Assembly: GCA_949287115.1 (NCBI GenBank) | Contig: CASEFF010000039.1 | Span: 1-24,108 of the forward strand | Direction: 5' to 3' | From: an uncultured Bacillota bacterium | GTDB taxonomy: Bacteria > Bacillota > Clostridia > Peptostreptococcales > Anaerovoracaceae | Length of the DNA stretch: 24,108 nt | The notes under the pieces: model-generated | Seen by the model: only the letters and a program-made list of their open reading frames with translations | What the model was told of the DNA's origin: nothing | The model's database searches: none | In this document: positions 7,265-15,434 of the stretch, in pieces | How positions within the stretch are numbered: the first letter of the stretch is position 1 | How the letters are laid out: the number at the start of each line of letters is the position of its first letter | Position numbers and translations under genes: made by a program

Positions 7265-8551
7265 ATGAGCAAATATGACGAAAACAACGAACTGAGGTGT
7301 TCTTTTTGCGGAAAGCCCCAGAGTCAGGTGAAGAGATTGATCAGCGGATCAGGGGTGTACATCTGCAACGAGTGCATAGAACTCTGTCAGGACATACTGG
7401 CATCAGAGGAGAACAGAGCCGCGGGAGGAGCCGTGCCGGGCGCCGGGCCTGAAAAACTCCCGAAGCCGAAGGAGATCTACGATATATTGTCCGAATACGT
7501 CATAGGGCAGGATGACGCGAAAAAAGCGCTGTCGGTGGCGGTATACAATCACTACAAGAGGATAAACTACGTGTCGGATGACGATGACGGAGTGGAGATA
7601 CAGAAGAGCAATATCATAATGGTGGGTCCTACGGGATCCGGCAAGACGCTGCTGGCACAGACACTGGCAAAGATACTGAACGTACCTTTCGCCATAGCCG
7701 ACGCGACGGCTCTCACCGAAGCGGGATATGTGGGCGAGGATGTGGAGAACATACTCTTAAAGCTCATACAGGCGGCGGACTACGACATAGAGAAGGCTCA
7801 GCGCGGCATAATATACGTGGACGAGATAGACAAGATATCGAGAAAATCGGAGAACCCGTCCATAACGAGGGACGTCAGCGGTGAAGGCGTACAGCAGGCG
7901 CTGCTGAAGATACTGGAGGGCACCGTGGCGAACGTACCTCCTCAGGGAGGCAGGAAGCATCCTCATCAGGATTTCATACAGTTCGACACGACGAACGTCC
8001 TCTTCATATGCGGAGGAGCTTTCGACGGACTCGATAAGGTGATACAGAGAAGGATAGGCGAGAAGACCATAGGGTTCAACTCCAACATCGAGGCCGACAA
8101 GGTAAAGCAGGCCGATCTTCTCAGGCATATAGAGCCGGAGGATCTGCTCAAGTACGGACTGATACCGGAGTTCATAGGAAGACTCCCGGTACTCGTGACG
8201 CTGGAGGAGCTTTCAAAAGAGGCTCTCGTGGAGATAATCACGGAACCGAAGAACGCCCTCGTAAAACAGTACAGCAAGCTGTTTGCGATGGACGGTGTCG
8301 ACCTTGCGATAACGGATGATGCCATAGAGGCCATCGCTGAACGGGCGCTGGAAAGAAAGACAGGCGCCAGAGGCCTGCGCGGCATCATGGAGAAGATAAT
8401 GAACAATATAATGTATGAGCTGCCGTCAAGGGACGATGTCAGCAAATGCATAATAACGAGGGAGACCGTAGAGGCGGAAAAAGATCCTGAACTTATACTG
8501 GCCGAGCCTGAGCGCGCTAAAGCAACGAAAGCTACGGCAGAAACGGCGTAA
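7265..8551 (+). CDS. clpX: ATP-dependent Clp protease ATP-binding subunit ClpX
   Basis: AAA+ unfoldase that delivers substrates to ClpP; 428 aa, standard length. The N-terminal zinc-binding domain has C12, C15, C34 and C37. Walker A is GPTGSGKT at residues 121-128, Walker B is IIYVDEID, and the pore-loop region GYVGEDVEN follows Walker A. The sensor-2 segment is [14 protein letters not shown]. The start has AAGGGGTG before it, 18 bases after the clpP stop. It is the last gene before a terminator at 8559-8585, so tig-clpP-clpX forms one transcription unit. Confidence 0.98.
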   Translation: MSKYDENNELRCSFCGKPQSQVKRLISGSGVYICNECIELCQDILASEENRAAGGAVPGAGPEKLPKPKEIYDILSEYVIGQDDAKKALSVAVYNHYKRINYVSDDDDGVEIQKSNIIMVGPTGSGKTLLAQTLAKILNVPFAIADATALTEAGYVGEDVENILLKLIQAADYDIEKAQRGIIYVDEIDKISRKSENPSITRDVSGEGVQQALLKILEGTVANVPPQGGRKHPHQDFIQFDTTNVLFICGGAFDGLDKVIQRRIGEKTIGFNSNIEADKVKQADLLRHIEPEDLLKYGLIPEFIGRLPVLVTLEELSKEALVEIITEPKNALVKQYSKLFAMDGVDLAITDDAIEAIAERALERKTGARGLRGIMEKIMNNIMYELPSRDDVSKCIITRETVEAEKDPELILAEPERAKATKATAETA

Positions 8552-8558
8552 TGAACAC

Positions 8559-8585
8559 GGGCGGCTTTTGTAAGTCGCCCTTTTT
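8559..8585 (+). terminator. Rho-independent terminator after clpX
   Basis: GGGCGGCTT (8559-8567) pairs with AAGTCGCCC (8572-8580) around a TTGT loop. That is nine base pairs with one G-U pair, followed by five T residues. It lies 7 bases after the clpX stop and separates it from lon. Confidence 0.85.
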
Positions 8586-8596
8586 GCAGATAAAAT
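8568..8596 (+). promoter_or_regulatory. Candidate lon promoter overlapping the clpX terminator
   Basis: TTGTAA (8568-8573, 4 of 6) and TAAAAT (8591-8596, 5 of 6) are separated by exactly 17 bp. The -35 box occupies the loop and right arm of the terminator hairpin. Transcription would begin near 8603, leaving a leader of about 26 bases with GGAGG at 8613-8617. Confidence 0.5.
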
Positions 8597-8628
8597 ACAG
8601 GACAGGAAACACGGAGGATTGATAAGTA

Positions 8629-11052
8629 ATGGACGATAACAATAACAGGAAAAATGTTGATATAGATAACGAAAACGATGTCCGGAACGCGGACGATACA
8701 GATATACTTGACGGCGAGATGATGGAACTGCCGATGATACCGCTGAGGGGACTGTCGGTGTTCCCCAACATGGTGCTCCACTTCGATATAGGAAGGGAAA
8801 AATCCATAAACGCGCTGGAAAAGGCGATGGTGATGAACCAGTACATATTCCTCGCATCCCAGAAGGACGACAACACGGATCTGCCGACGCCCGACGATTT
8901 TTATCACATAGGCACGGTGGGAAAGATAAAGCAGATGCTCAAGCTGCCGGGGGATTCAATCAGGGTGCTGGTGGAAGGCGTATGCAGAGGAGAGATCGAA
9001 GAGGTGATGTTCGAAGTCCCTTACTTCAAATGCATGATAAGGAAGATAGAGGAGCCTGTATACCCCGAGGACGATGCCGAAGCCGAGGCGCTGATGAGGA
9101 CGGTGTTGTCCAATTTTGACGAGTACATAAACATAAACAGGAATCTTGCACCGGAGATATTCGCAACGGTGGTGACCATAGAAGATCCCGGCAGGATGGC
9201 CGACATGATCGCATCACATCTTGAGATAAAGCTGGAAGACAAGCAGGTGCTGCTGGAGACGCTGGACCCGAAGGAGAGGCTCGAAAAGCTCAACTCCATA
9301 CTGACGAAGGAGATAGAGATACTCAACATAGAGCAGGAGATATCCGGCAGGGTGAAATCCCAGATAAACAAGAACCAGCGCGAATACTACCTCAGAGAGC
9401 AGATGAGGGCGATACAGGAGGAGCTGGGAGTTGCCGAGGACGTGGAGGACGAGGTCGAAGGCTTCATGGAAACGCTGGAATCCCTCAATCTGGAGGAAAA
9501 GACGAAGAAGAAGGTCGAGAAGGAGATAGAACGTTTCTCCAAGATGCAGTCGTCTTCTGCGGAGGCAAACGTGAGCCGCAGCTACATAGAGACCATACTT
9601 TCCCTGCCGTGGAACAACGAGAGCGAAGACAACATAGATCTCAACAAGGCTGAGGATATACTGAACGAGGATCATTACGGCCTCGACAAGGTGAAGGAAA
9701 GGGTACTGGAGTATCTGGCCGTGATGCAGCTTTCAAAATCGCTGAAGGGACCGATACTCTGCCTCGTGGGTCCTCCGGGAGTCGGAAAGACATCCATAGC
9801 CAGGAGCATAGCCAGATCCATAGGAAGAGAGTTCGTGAGGATGTCGCTGGGCGGAGTCAGAGACGAAGCCGAGATAAGAGGTCACAGGAGGACGTATATA
9901 GGAGCAATACCGGGAAGGGTGATAAGCGCCATAAAGGATGCGGGTACGAAAAATCCGGTATTCCTGTTCGATGAGGTGGACAAGATCGGTGCGGACTACA
10001 AGGGCGATCCGGCTTCCGCGCTGCTGGAAGTGCTGGACCCCGAGCAGAACAGGGACTTCACCGATCATTATCTCGAAGTGCCGTTCGACCTGTCGAAGGT
10101 TATGTTCATAACAACCGCCAATACGACGGGTACGATACCGAGGCCTCTCCTTGACAGGATGGAGGTCATCGAAGTCAGCGGATATACCGAGGAAGACAAG
10201 CTCAACATAGCCGAACGCTATCTCGTTCCGAAGCAGACGGAGGAGAACGGGCTGACGAAGAAAAACATATCCTTTACGGAGAAGGGCCTGCGAACGATAA
10301 TAAATTACTACACCAGAGAATCCGGCGTGCGTAATCTGGAACGCGAGATAGGAAACCTCTGCAGAAAGGTCGCAAGAAACGTCGTGTGCGGCGAGACTAA
10401 AAAGACCAGCATAACAGGCAAAAAAGTCGAGGAGATGCTGGGAAAGAAGCGTTTCCGGTTCGATATCATAAAGGGAGAGAAGGAAGTCGGAGTGACGACG
10501 GGACTGGCGTGGACAGTCGTGGGCGGCGATACGCTGTTCATAGAGACGGTGGCCGTACCGGGAAGCGGCAAACTCGCCCTTACGGGACAGATGGGCGACG
10601 TCATGCAGGAGTCCGCAAGAGCCGGCATCAGCTACATAAGGTCGGTAAGCAAAAAGTTGGGGATAGAGGAAGATTTCTACAAGAAATACGATCTCCATAT
10701 ACATATACCGGAAGGTGCGATACCAAAGGACGGTCCGTCGGCAGGTGTGACCATGTGCACCGCGCTCATTTCCACTCTCACGGACACCCCTGTCAGGAAG
10801 GATATCGCCATGACGGGAGAGATAACACTGAGAGGCAAGGTGCTGCCGGTAGGCGGTATAAGGGAAAAGGTCATGGCTGCCCACAGAGCCGGTATAAGGA
10901 AGGTGCTGCTGCCTAAGGACAACGAGGTGGATATACAGGACATTCCGGAAGTGGTGAGAAACGACATGGAATTCGTGCTTCTGAAGAACGTCAACGACGC
11001 TCTGAAGGAAGTGCTGGTGAAGGATGAGAAGCATGATCATAAAAAAAGCTGA
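8629..11052 (+). CDS. lon: ATP-dependent protease Lon
   Basis: Cytoplasmic AAA+ serine protease, 807 aa, the usual size for LonA. The N-terminal substrate-binding domain begins at about residue 32 (LPMIPLRGLSVFPNMVLHF) and is followed by a coiled region of about 210-330. Walker A is GPPGVGKT at residues 381-388, and Walker B is FLFDEVDKI. The C-terminal protease domain carries the Ser-Lys dyad S704 (PKDGPSAG) and K747 (PVGGIREK). An acidic N-terminal extension of about 28 residues precedes the Lon domain. GGAGG lies 11 bases before the ATG. Its 3' end overlaps engB by 20 bases, which suggests coupled translation. Confidence 0.98.
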   Translation: MDDNNNRKNVDIDNENDVRNADDTDILDGEMMELPMIPLRGLSVFPNMVLHFDIGREKSINALEKAMVMNQYIFLASQKDDNTDLPTPDDFYHIGTVGKIKQMLKLPGDSIRVLVEGVCRGEIEEVMFEVPYFKCMIRKIEEPVYPEDDAEAEALMRTVLSNFDEYININRNLAPEIFATVVTIEDPGRMADMIASHLEIKLEDKQVLLETLDPKERLEKLNSILTKEIEILNIEQEISGRVKSQINKNQREYYLREQMRAIQEELGVAEDVEDEVEGFMETLESLNLEEKTKKKVEKEIERFSKMQSSSAEANVSRSYIETILSLPWNNESEDNIDLNKAEDILNEDHYGLDKVKERVLEYLAVMQLSKSLKGPILCLVGPPGVGKTSIARSIARSIGREFVRMSLGGVRDEAEIRGHRRTYIGAIPGRVISAIKDAGTKNPVFLFDEVDKIGADYKGDPASALLEVLDPEQNRDFTDHYLEVPFDLSKVMFITTANTTGTIPRPLLDRMEVIEVSGYTEEDKLNIAERYLVPKQTEENGLTKKNISFTEKGLRTIINYYTRESGVRNLEREIGNLCRKVARNVVCGETKKTSITGKKVEEMLGKKRFRFDIIKGEKEVGVTTGLAWTVVGGDTLFIETVAVPGSGKLALTGQMGDVMQESARAGISYIRSVSKKLGIEEDFYKKYDLHIHIPEGAIPKDGPSAGVTMCTALISTLTDTPVRKDIAMTGEITLRGKVLPVGGIREKVMAAHRAGIRKVLLPKDNEVDIQDIPEVVRNDMEFVLLKNVNDALKEVLVKDEKHDHKKS

Positions 11053-11620
11053 TATAGAGGCGGTAGCCGTAAAACCGTCCCAGTACCCGAAAGGCGGTCT
11101 GAAGGAGATCGCCTTTGCCGGAAGATCCAATGTGGGAAAATCATCGCTGCTCAATACGCTGACGGGACGCCGCAATCTGGCGCGGGTCAGTGGCAGTCCG
11201 GGAAAGACGCGTACGATAAATTTTTACAGGATCAACGACGCATTCAGGATCGTCGATCTGCCGGGATACGGATATGCGAAGGTATCGAAGTCGGTTTCCG
11301 ACAGCTGGGGAGAGATGATGGAGACGTATCTCGAAGGAAGGGAAGAGCTGGTCAGCGTCATACAGCTGGTGGATATACGGCACGAGCCTTCGAAGCAGGA
11401 CGTGGCGATGTACGGATACCTGCGGCATTACGGACTCAACGGGCCGGTGGTCGCCACAAAGGCGGACAAGATATCGAGAAACCAGACGGCCAGGCAGCTG
11501 AAGACGATACGTCAGACGCTGGGACTCGGACAGGACGATGTGGTCATACCGGTCTCATCACTTAAAAAGACGGGATATGAAGAGCTTTTGGATGCGATGG
11601 AGAGCATACTGGAAGGATAG
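11033..11620 (+). CDS. engB: Ribosome biogenesis GTP-binding protein EngB/YsxC
   Basis: Small TRAFAC-class GTPase needed for large-subunit assembly; 195 aa. The G1 loop is GRSNVGKSS (residues 30-38), G3 is DLPGYGYA, and G4 is TKAD, with SSLKK in the G5 position. ATG 11033 is chosen because the N-terminus MIIKKADIEAVAVKPSQYP matches the family's usual start and AAGG lies about 9 bases upstream. An ATG at 11024 would add three residues. The start is inside lon, a conserved lon-engB arrangement in Firmicutes. Confidence 0.95.
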   Translation: MIIKKADIEAVAVKPSQYPKGGLKEIAFAGRSNVGKSSLLNTLTGRRNLARVSGSPGKTRTINFYRINDAFRIVDLPGYGYAKVSKSVSDSWGEMMETYLEGREELVSVIQLVDIRHEPSKQDVAMYGYLRHYGLNGPVVATKADKISRNQTARQLKTIRQTLGLGQDDVVIPVSSLKKTGYEELLDAMESILEG

Positions 11621-11626
11621 GGACAG

Positions 11627-11971
11627 ATGCAGTATTTTGGTCTCAGAGTCATAATAAAGCGCATAAAGGCCATCAGGTTCATGATGGCCGACAGGTCCGT
11701 GCCCAAAAGGAAGAAGGCGCTCATAGTGTTCGGTATAATATACCTGTTCCTTCCGGTGGATCTGATACCGCCCATACTGTTCCCGATAGCGTGGGTGGAC
11801 GACCTGATAATATGGCTCTGCATACTGTGGTATCTGAGAAACGAGCTCGATAAGTACTGGATGGGCGGCAAGACAAAGGACTACTCGAAGAAATACAGGG
11901 GAAAGACATTTGTCGATGACGTCGAGTATGAAGTAAGGGAAGACGAAGGGAAGAGAAAAAAAGGAGACTGA
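11627..11971 (+). CDS. YkvA-like DUF1232 membrane protein
   Basis: Small integral membrane protein of 114 aa with one DUF1232 (YkvA-type) core. The hydrophobic segment at about residues 30-70 carries the family hallmark PVDLIPP and then WVDDLIIW, in place of the more common PVDLIPD. The ends are basic and cytoplasmic-looking. Its function is unknown in general. It sits 6 bases after engB and 4 bases before hpt, so it is part of the same transcript. Confidence 0.8.
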   Translation: MQYFGLRVIIKRIKAIRFMMADRSVPKRKKALIVFGIIYLFLPVDLIPPILFPIAWVDDLIIWLCILWYLRNELDKYWMGGKTKDYSKKYRGKTFVDDVEYEVREDEGKRKKGD

Positions 11972-11975
11972 TCTT

Positions 11976-12512
11976 ATGACAGGCGATACAGTCGGAAGTG
12001 TAATGTTTACACAGGAAGAGATAAACGCAAGGGCTGCGGAGATAGCCCGCGACATCGAAAGGGATCTTGCCGGAGAGCAGGTGGTGCTGGTGGGCATACT
12101 GCGGGGCGCCGTCATGTGGATGGTGGACATGATGAAGAACGTAAATCTTGATATGGTGATAGATTTCATGGCTGTCAGCAGTTACGGCTCTTCGACGAAA
12201 TCATCCGGCATTGTGAAGATAGTGAAGGATCTTGAAACGGATATAAAGGATAAGAACGTCATTATCGTGGAAGACATCGTCGATTCGGGGACGACGCTGA
12301 AATACCTGAAAGAGTATCTCAGCGGCCGCGGAGCGAAAACGGTGAGGATATCCGCTCTTCTCGACAAGCCTGCGGGAAGACGTGTCGATGTGGACGTGGA
12401 CTATATCGGATTTACGGTGGACGACAGGTTCATAGTCGGATACGGGCTGGATTACGATCAGCGGTACAGGAACCTTCCGTATATAACGTATCTGGATGAC
12501 GACGGTGAGTGA
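11976..12512 (+). CDS. hpt: Hypoxanthine phosphoribosyltransferase
   Basis: Purine salvage enzyme that transfers phosphoribose from PRPP to hypoxanthine (often also guanine), giving IMP or GMP; 178 aa, normal size. The PRPP-binding motif IIVEDIVDSGTTL spans V98-T107. The early loop VGILRGAVMWMVD and the C-terminal aromatic/DDRFIVGYGLDYDQRYRNLP segment are both characteristic. AAGGAGA precedes the ATG. It is not linked here to tilS or ftsH, its frequent neighbours in Firmicutes, but lies upstream of a deaminase gene that could feed it purine base. Confidence 0.95.
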   Translation: MTGDTVGSVMFTQEEINARAAEIARDIERDLAGEQVVLVGILRGAVMWMVDMMKNVNLDMVIDFMAVSSYGSSTKSSGIVKIVKDLETDIKDKNVIIVEDIVDSGTTLKYLKEYLSGRGAKTVRISALLDKPAGRRVDVDVDYIGFTVDDRFIVGYGLDYDQRYRNLPYITYLDDDGE

Positions 12513-12567
12513 TGTCGCAGACAGTTATCAACGGGAGCAGCGGATATCGACGGAGATAGGTGGATTT

Positions 12568-14118
12568 ATGCAAAAATTGAGAGGTCTTTGGAAGATAATA
12601 TTCGGACGTACGACGATGCTTGTCCTGTTGTTGCTGATACAGGTGCTGATACTGTCGGGTGGGTTCATAATCCTCGACAGGCAGATCCTGATACTCAACT
12701 ACATGGCGGGATTTCTCGCGGTCATAATACTGATGTACATACTCAACGTCAGACAGAACAGCAGCTTCAAGCTGATGTGGATAATCCTGATACTGGCCGT
12801 ACCGATAGTCGGTGTCACGTTCTACATATTCACAAAGCTGCAGCCGGGCACCCGGTTCATTGCACGCCGTGTCAGGGAGCTTGCCGAAGAGGAGGCTCCG
12901 TTTCTCGTGCCCGACAGGGCCATGACGGAAAAGGTGTACGAGACTTCCAGACCTGAAGCCGGTCTGTTTAAATACATACACGATTCGGGGAATTATCCGG
13001 CATACGGCAATGCCAGCGTCAAGTATTTCCCTCTCGGTGAAGACAAGTTCAAGGAGATGATATACCAGCTGGAAAGGGCGAGGGATTTCATCTTTCTCGA
13101 GTATTTCATCGTGGAGCGCGGTCATATGTGGAACACGGTTCTGGATATACTTGTGAGGAAGGCGCGGGAAGGAGTCGAAGTCAGGTTCATGTACGACGGC
13201 ACATGTACGCTGTCGCTGCTGCCCAAGAACTACAACAAAAGAATGGAGTCGCTGGGCATAAAGTGCAAAATATTCTCGCCTATGATGCCTTTTCTGACGA
13301 CGCATCAGAACAACAGGGATCACAGGAAGATCCTCGTGATAGACGGACATACGGCTTTCACGGGAGGCATAAATCTGGCGGATGAATATATAAATGAAAA
13401 GAGACGTTTCGGTCACTGGAAGGACACGGCCATAATGGTGAAGGGCCGTGCCGTGAACAATTTCACGCTGATGTTTCTCCAGATGTGGAACATCACGGAA
13501 AAAAAGCGTGAAAACTACGGGCGCTACATGTACGCGGGAGAAGAACGTCCCGATCCGTCCATGAGGGTTGGCGGATACATTGTGCCTTACGGCGACAGCC
13601 CCTATGACAACGAGGACGTTGGAGAAAAGGTGTATCTTGACATCATAAATACGGCCAACGATTACGTTCACATAATGACGCCGTATCTCATACTTGATGA
13701 GGAGATGCTGAACGCCATAACCTTTGCTGCGCAGCGCGGCGTCGATGTCAAGATAATACTGCCGCACATACCGGACAAGAAATATGCCTACTGGCTGGCC
13801 CGGACCCATTACAGGGAACTGATATCCCAGGGTGTCAAGCTTTACGAGTATACGCCGGGATTCGTACATGCCAAGGTGTTCACCAGCGATGATGAGAAGG
13901 CGGTGGTCGGTACGATAAACCTCGATTTCAGGAGCCTTTTCCTGCATTTCGAGTGTGCGGCCTACATATGGCGCAACCCTGTCGTGGATGATATAGAGTA
14001 CGATTTCCAGACGACCCTCGGGAAGTGTGAGAGAGTGACGATGCAGAACTGCAGCAGATATAACATCATATACAGGATCCTGGGCAGAGCTCTGAGGTTC
14101 ATAGCGCCGCTGATGTAG
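12568..14118 (+). CDS. cls: Cardiolipin synthase, phospholipase D family
   Basis: Membrane phosphatidyltransferase that forms cardiolipin from phosphatidylglycerol; 516 aa. Three N-terminal hydrophobic segments occur at about residues 15-36, 43-60 and 69-88. Two HKD motifs follow: H252/K254/D259 in HRKILVIDG with FTGGIN after it, and H434/K436/D441 in HAKVFTSDD with VVGTINLDFRS after it. ATG 12568 is preferred since AGGTGG precedes it and the first membrane segment starts right after. An in-frame ATG at 12496 overlapping hpt would add 24 residues of no family character. The following gene starts 24 bases after its stop. Confidence 0.93.
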   Translation: MQKLRGLWKIIFGRTTMLVLLLLIQVLILSGGFIILDRQILILNYMAGFLAVIILMYILNVRQNSSFKLMWIILILAVPIVGVTFYIFTKLQPGTRFIARRVRELAEEEAPFLVPDRAMTEKVYETSRPEAGLFKYIHDSGNYPAYGNASVKYFPLGEDKFKEMIYQLERARDFIFLEYFIVERGHMWNTVLDILVRKAREGVEVRFMYDGTCTLSLLPKNYNKRMESLGIKCKIFSPMMPFLTTHQNNRDHRKILVIDGHTAFTGGINLADEYINEKRRFGHWKDTAIMVKGRAVNNFTLMFLQMWNITEKKRENYGRYMYAGEERPDPSMRVGGYIVPYGDSPYDNEDVGEKVYLDIINTANDYVHIMTPYLILDEEMLNAITFAAQRGVDVKIILPHIPDKKYAYWLARTHYRELISQGVKLYEYTPGFVHAKVFTSDDEKAVVGTINLDFRSLFLHFECAAYIWRNPVVDDIEYDFQTTLGKCERVTMQNCSRYNIIYRILGRALRFIAPLM

Positions 14119-14142
14119 TCGTGAATGAAAGGGAGATGCGAT

Positions 14143-15432
14143 ATGCTTTTCAGTAACATAACCATATTGAACGAGAATATGGAGGCAGAGAAAAACAGAT
14201 ATGTACAGATAGACGGAGACAGGATATCGTACATAGGCGACAGACAGCCGGAAGGAGCGTACGGCAGGGTCATAAACGGAAAGGGAAAGCTGCTGATGAG
14301 CGGCTTTTTCAACGCTCATGCCCATTCTCCGATGACGCTGATGCGCGGATACGGCGAGAACATGGCGCTGAGCGACTGGCTCAATAAGAAGATCTTTCCT
14401 TTCGAAGACATGCTGAGCCCCGATGCCGTATACTGGGGAACCATGCTGGCCATGGCGGAATCATTAAGGTTCGGCATAGTGTCCACCAGCGATATGTACT
14501 ATTTCTGTGAGGATATGGCAAGAGCGGTCATCGACTGCGGGGCGAAGAACAACATATCGAGATCCGTCGTGAACCCGGCGGGAGAGGATCCCGAATCTCT
14601 TGAGAGCTTCCGGGAGATGAAGGAGCTCTACAGGGATTTTCATAACGCGGAAGAGGGAAGGATAAAGGTGGATATGAGCCTTCACGCCGAGTATACGTCC
14701 GATATGGGAACGGCGACGGCTCTTGCGGAACACGCCGTATCCCTCGGGGATGTGCGTATGCAGGTGCATGTGTCCGAGACGCTGTCCGAACACGAGGAGT
14801 GTATCGCAAGGCACGGCATGACGCCTGCCGCCTATCTTGAAAAGGCGGGCATATTCGATGTGCCGACGGTGGCCGCCCACTGCGTATGGTCAACTGACGA
14901 TGATCTTGATATATTCAGGGAAAAGGGCGTCACCGTGGCTACGAATCCCGTCAGCAACATGAAGCTGGCAAGCGGCATATGCAATGTGCAGCGAGTCATC
15001 GACAGGGGCGTGGATCTTGCCATAGGTACGGACGGTGTGGCCAGCAACAACAGCCTGAACTTCATAGAAGAGATAAAGACGATGCTCATAGGCTGCAAGG
15101 CGGTGACGCGGGATCCGGCGGCCATGTCCGTGACGGATGCCCTGAAGGCAGCCACGGCCGGCGGTGCGAAGGCACAGGGAAGATACGACAGCGGTGTTCT
15201 GAAGGAAGGCTGCAGGGCGGATCTGATCGTGATCGATATTTCAGGTGCAAATATGCACCCCGTTCACAGTTTCATCAATAATCTGGTATATTCTAGTTCA
15301 GGTAGCGATATAGCGATGACCATGGTGGACGGAAAAGTGCTCTATGAAAACGGACAGTATACCACCATAGATATCGAGAAGACGATATCGCAGGTCGAAA
15401 GAGCGACGGGAGAGATACTAGCGAGGCTTTGA
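14143..15432 (+). CDS. mtaD: 5-methylthioadenosine/S-adenosylhomocysteine deaminase-like amidohydrolase
   Basis: Metal-dependent amidohydrolase of the MtaD/SsnA/TrzN group that deaminates adenosyl compounds such as methylthioadenosine or S-adenosylhomocysteine; 429 aa, usual length. Metal and substrate motifs appear in order: GFFNAHAHSP (H59, H61), LHAEYTS, VHVSET, VAAHCVW and GTDGVASNNSLN. The start at 14143 has AAAGGGAG seven bases upstream; an upstream in-frame ATG at 14125 lacks a better site. Its end runs directly into the flippase-like gene. Substrate range cannot be settled from the sequence, so other adenosine-type deaminations remain possible. Confidence 0.85.
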   Translation: MLFSNITILNENMEAEKNRYVQIDGDRISYIGDRQPEGAYGRVINGKGKLLMSGFFNAHAHSPMTLMRGYGENMALSDWLNKKIFPFEDMLSPDAVYWGTMLAMAESLRFGIVSTSDMYYFCEDMARAVIDCGAKNNISRSVVNPAGEDPESLESFREMKELYRDFHNAEEGRIKVDMSLHAEYTSDMGTATALAEHAVSLGDVRMQVHVSETLSEHEECIARHGMTPAAYLEKAGIFDVPTVAAHCVWSTDDDLDIFREKGVTVATNPVSNMKLASGICNVQRVIDRGVDLAIGTDGVASNNSLNFIEEIKTMLIGCKAVTRDPAAMSVTDALKAATAGGAKAQGRYDSGVLKEGCRADLIVIDISGANMHPVHSFINNLVYSSSGSDIAMTMVDGKVLYENGQYTTIDIEKTISQVERATGEILARL

Positions 15433-15434
15433 TA

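Noticed and set aside
9733-11175. Long minus-strand open frame opposite lon
   Set aside because: Antisense shadow of lon and engB with no recognisable domain.
12496-12567. Longer cardiolipin synthase starting inside hpt at 12496
   Set aside because: The 24 extra residues are hydrophilic and do not resemble the family start, and a better ribosome binding site precedes ATG 12568.
12430-14325. Long minus-strand open frame opposite cls (631 codons)
   Set aside because: It lies antisense to a clear cardiolipin synthase gene, has low-complexity His/Tyr/Arg-rich translation, no motif and no ribosome binding site; it arises from the codon bias of the true gene.
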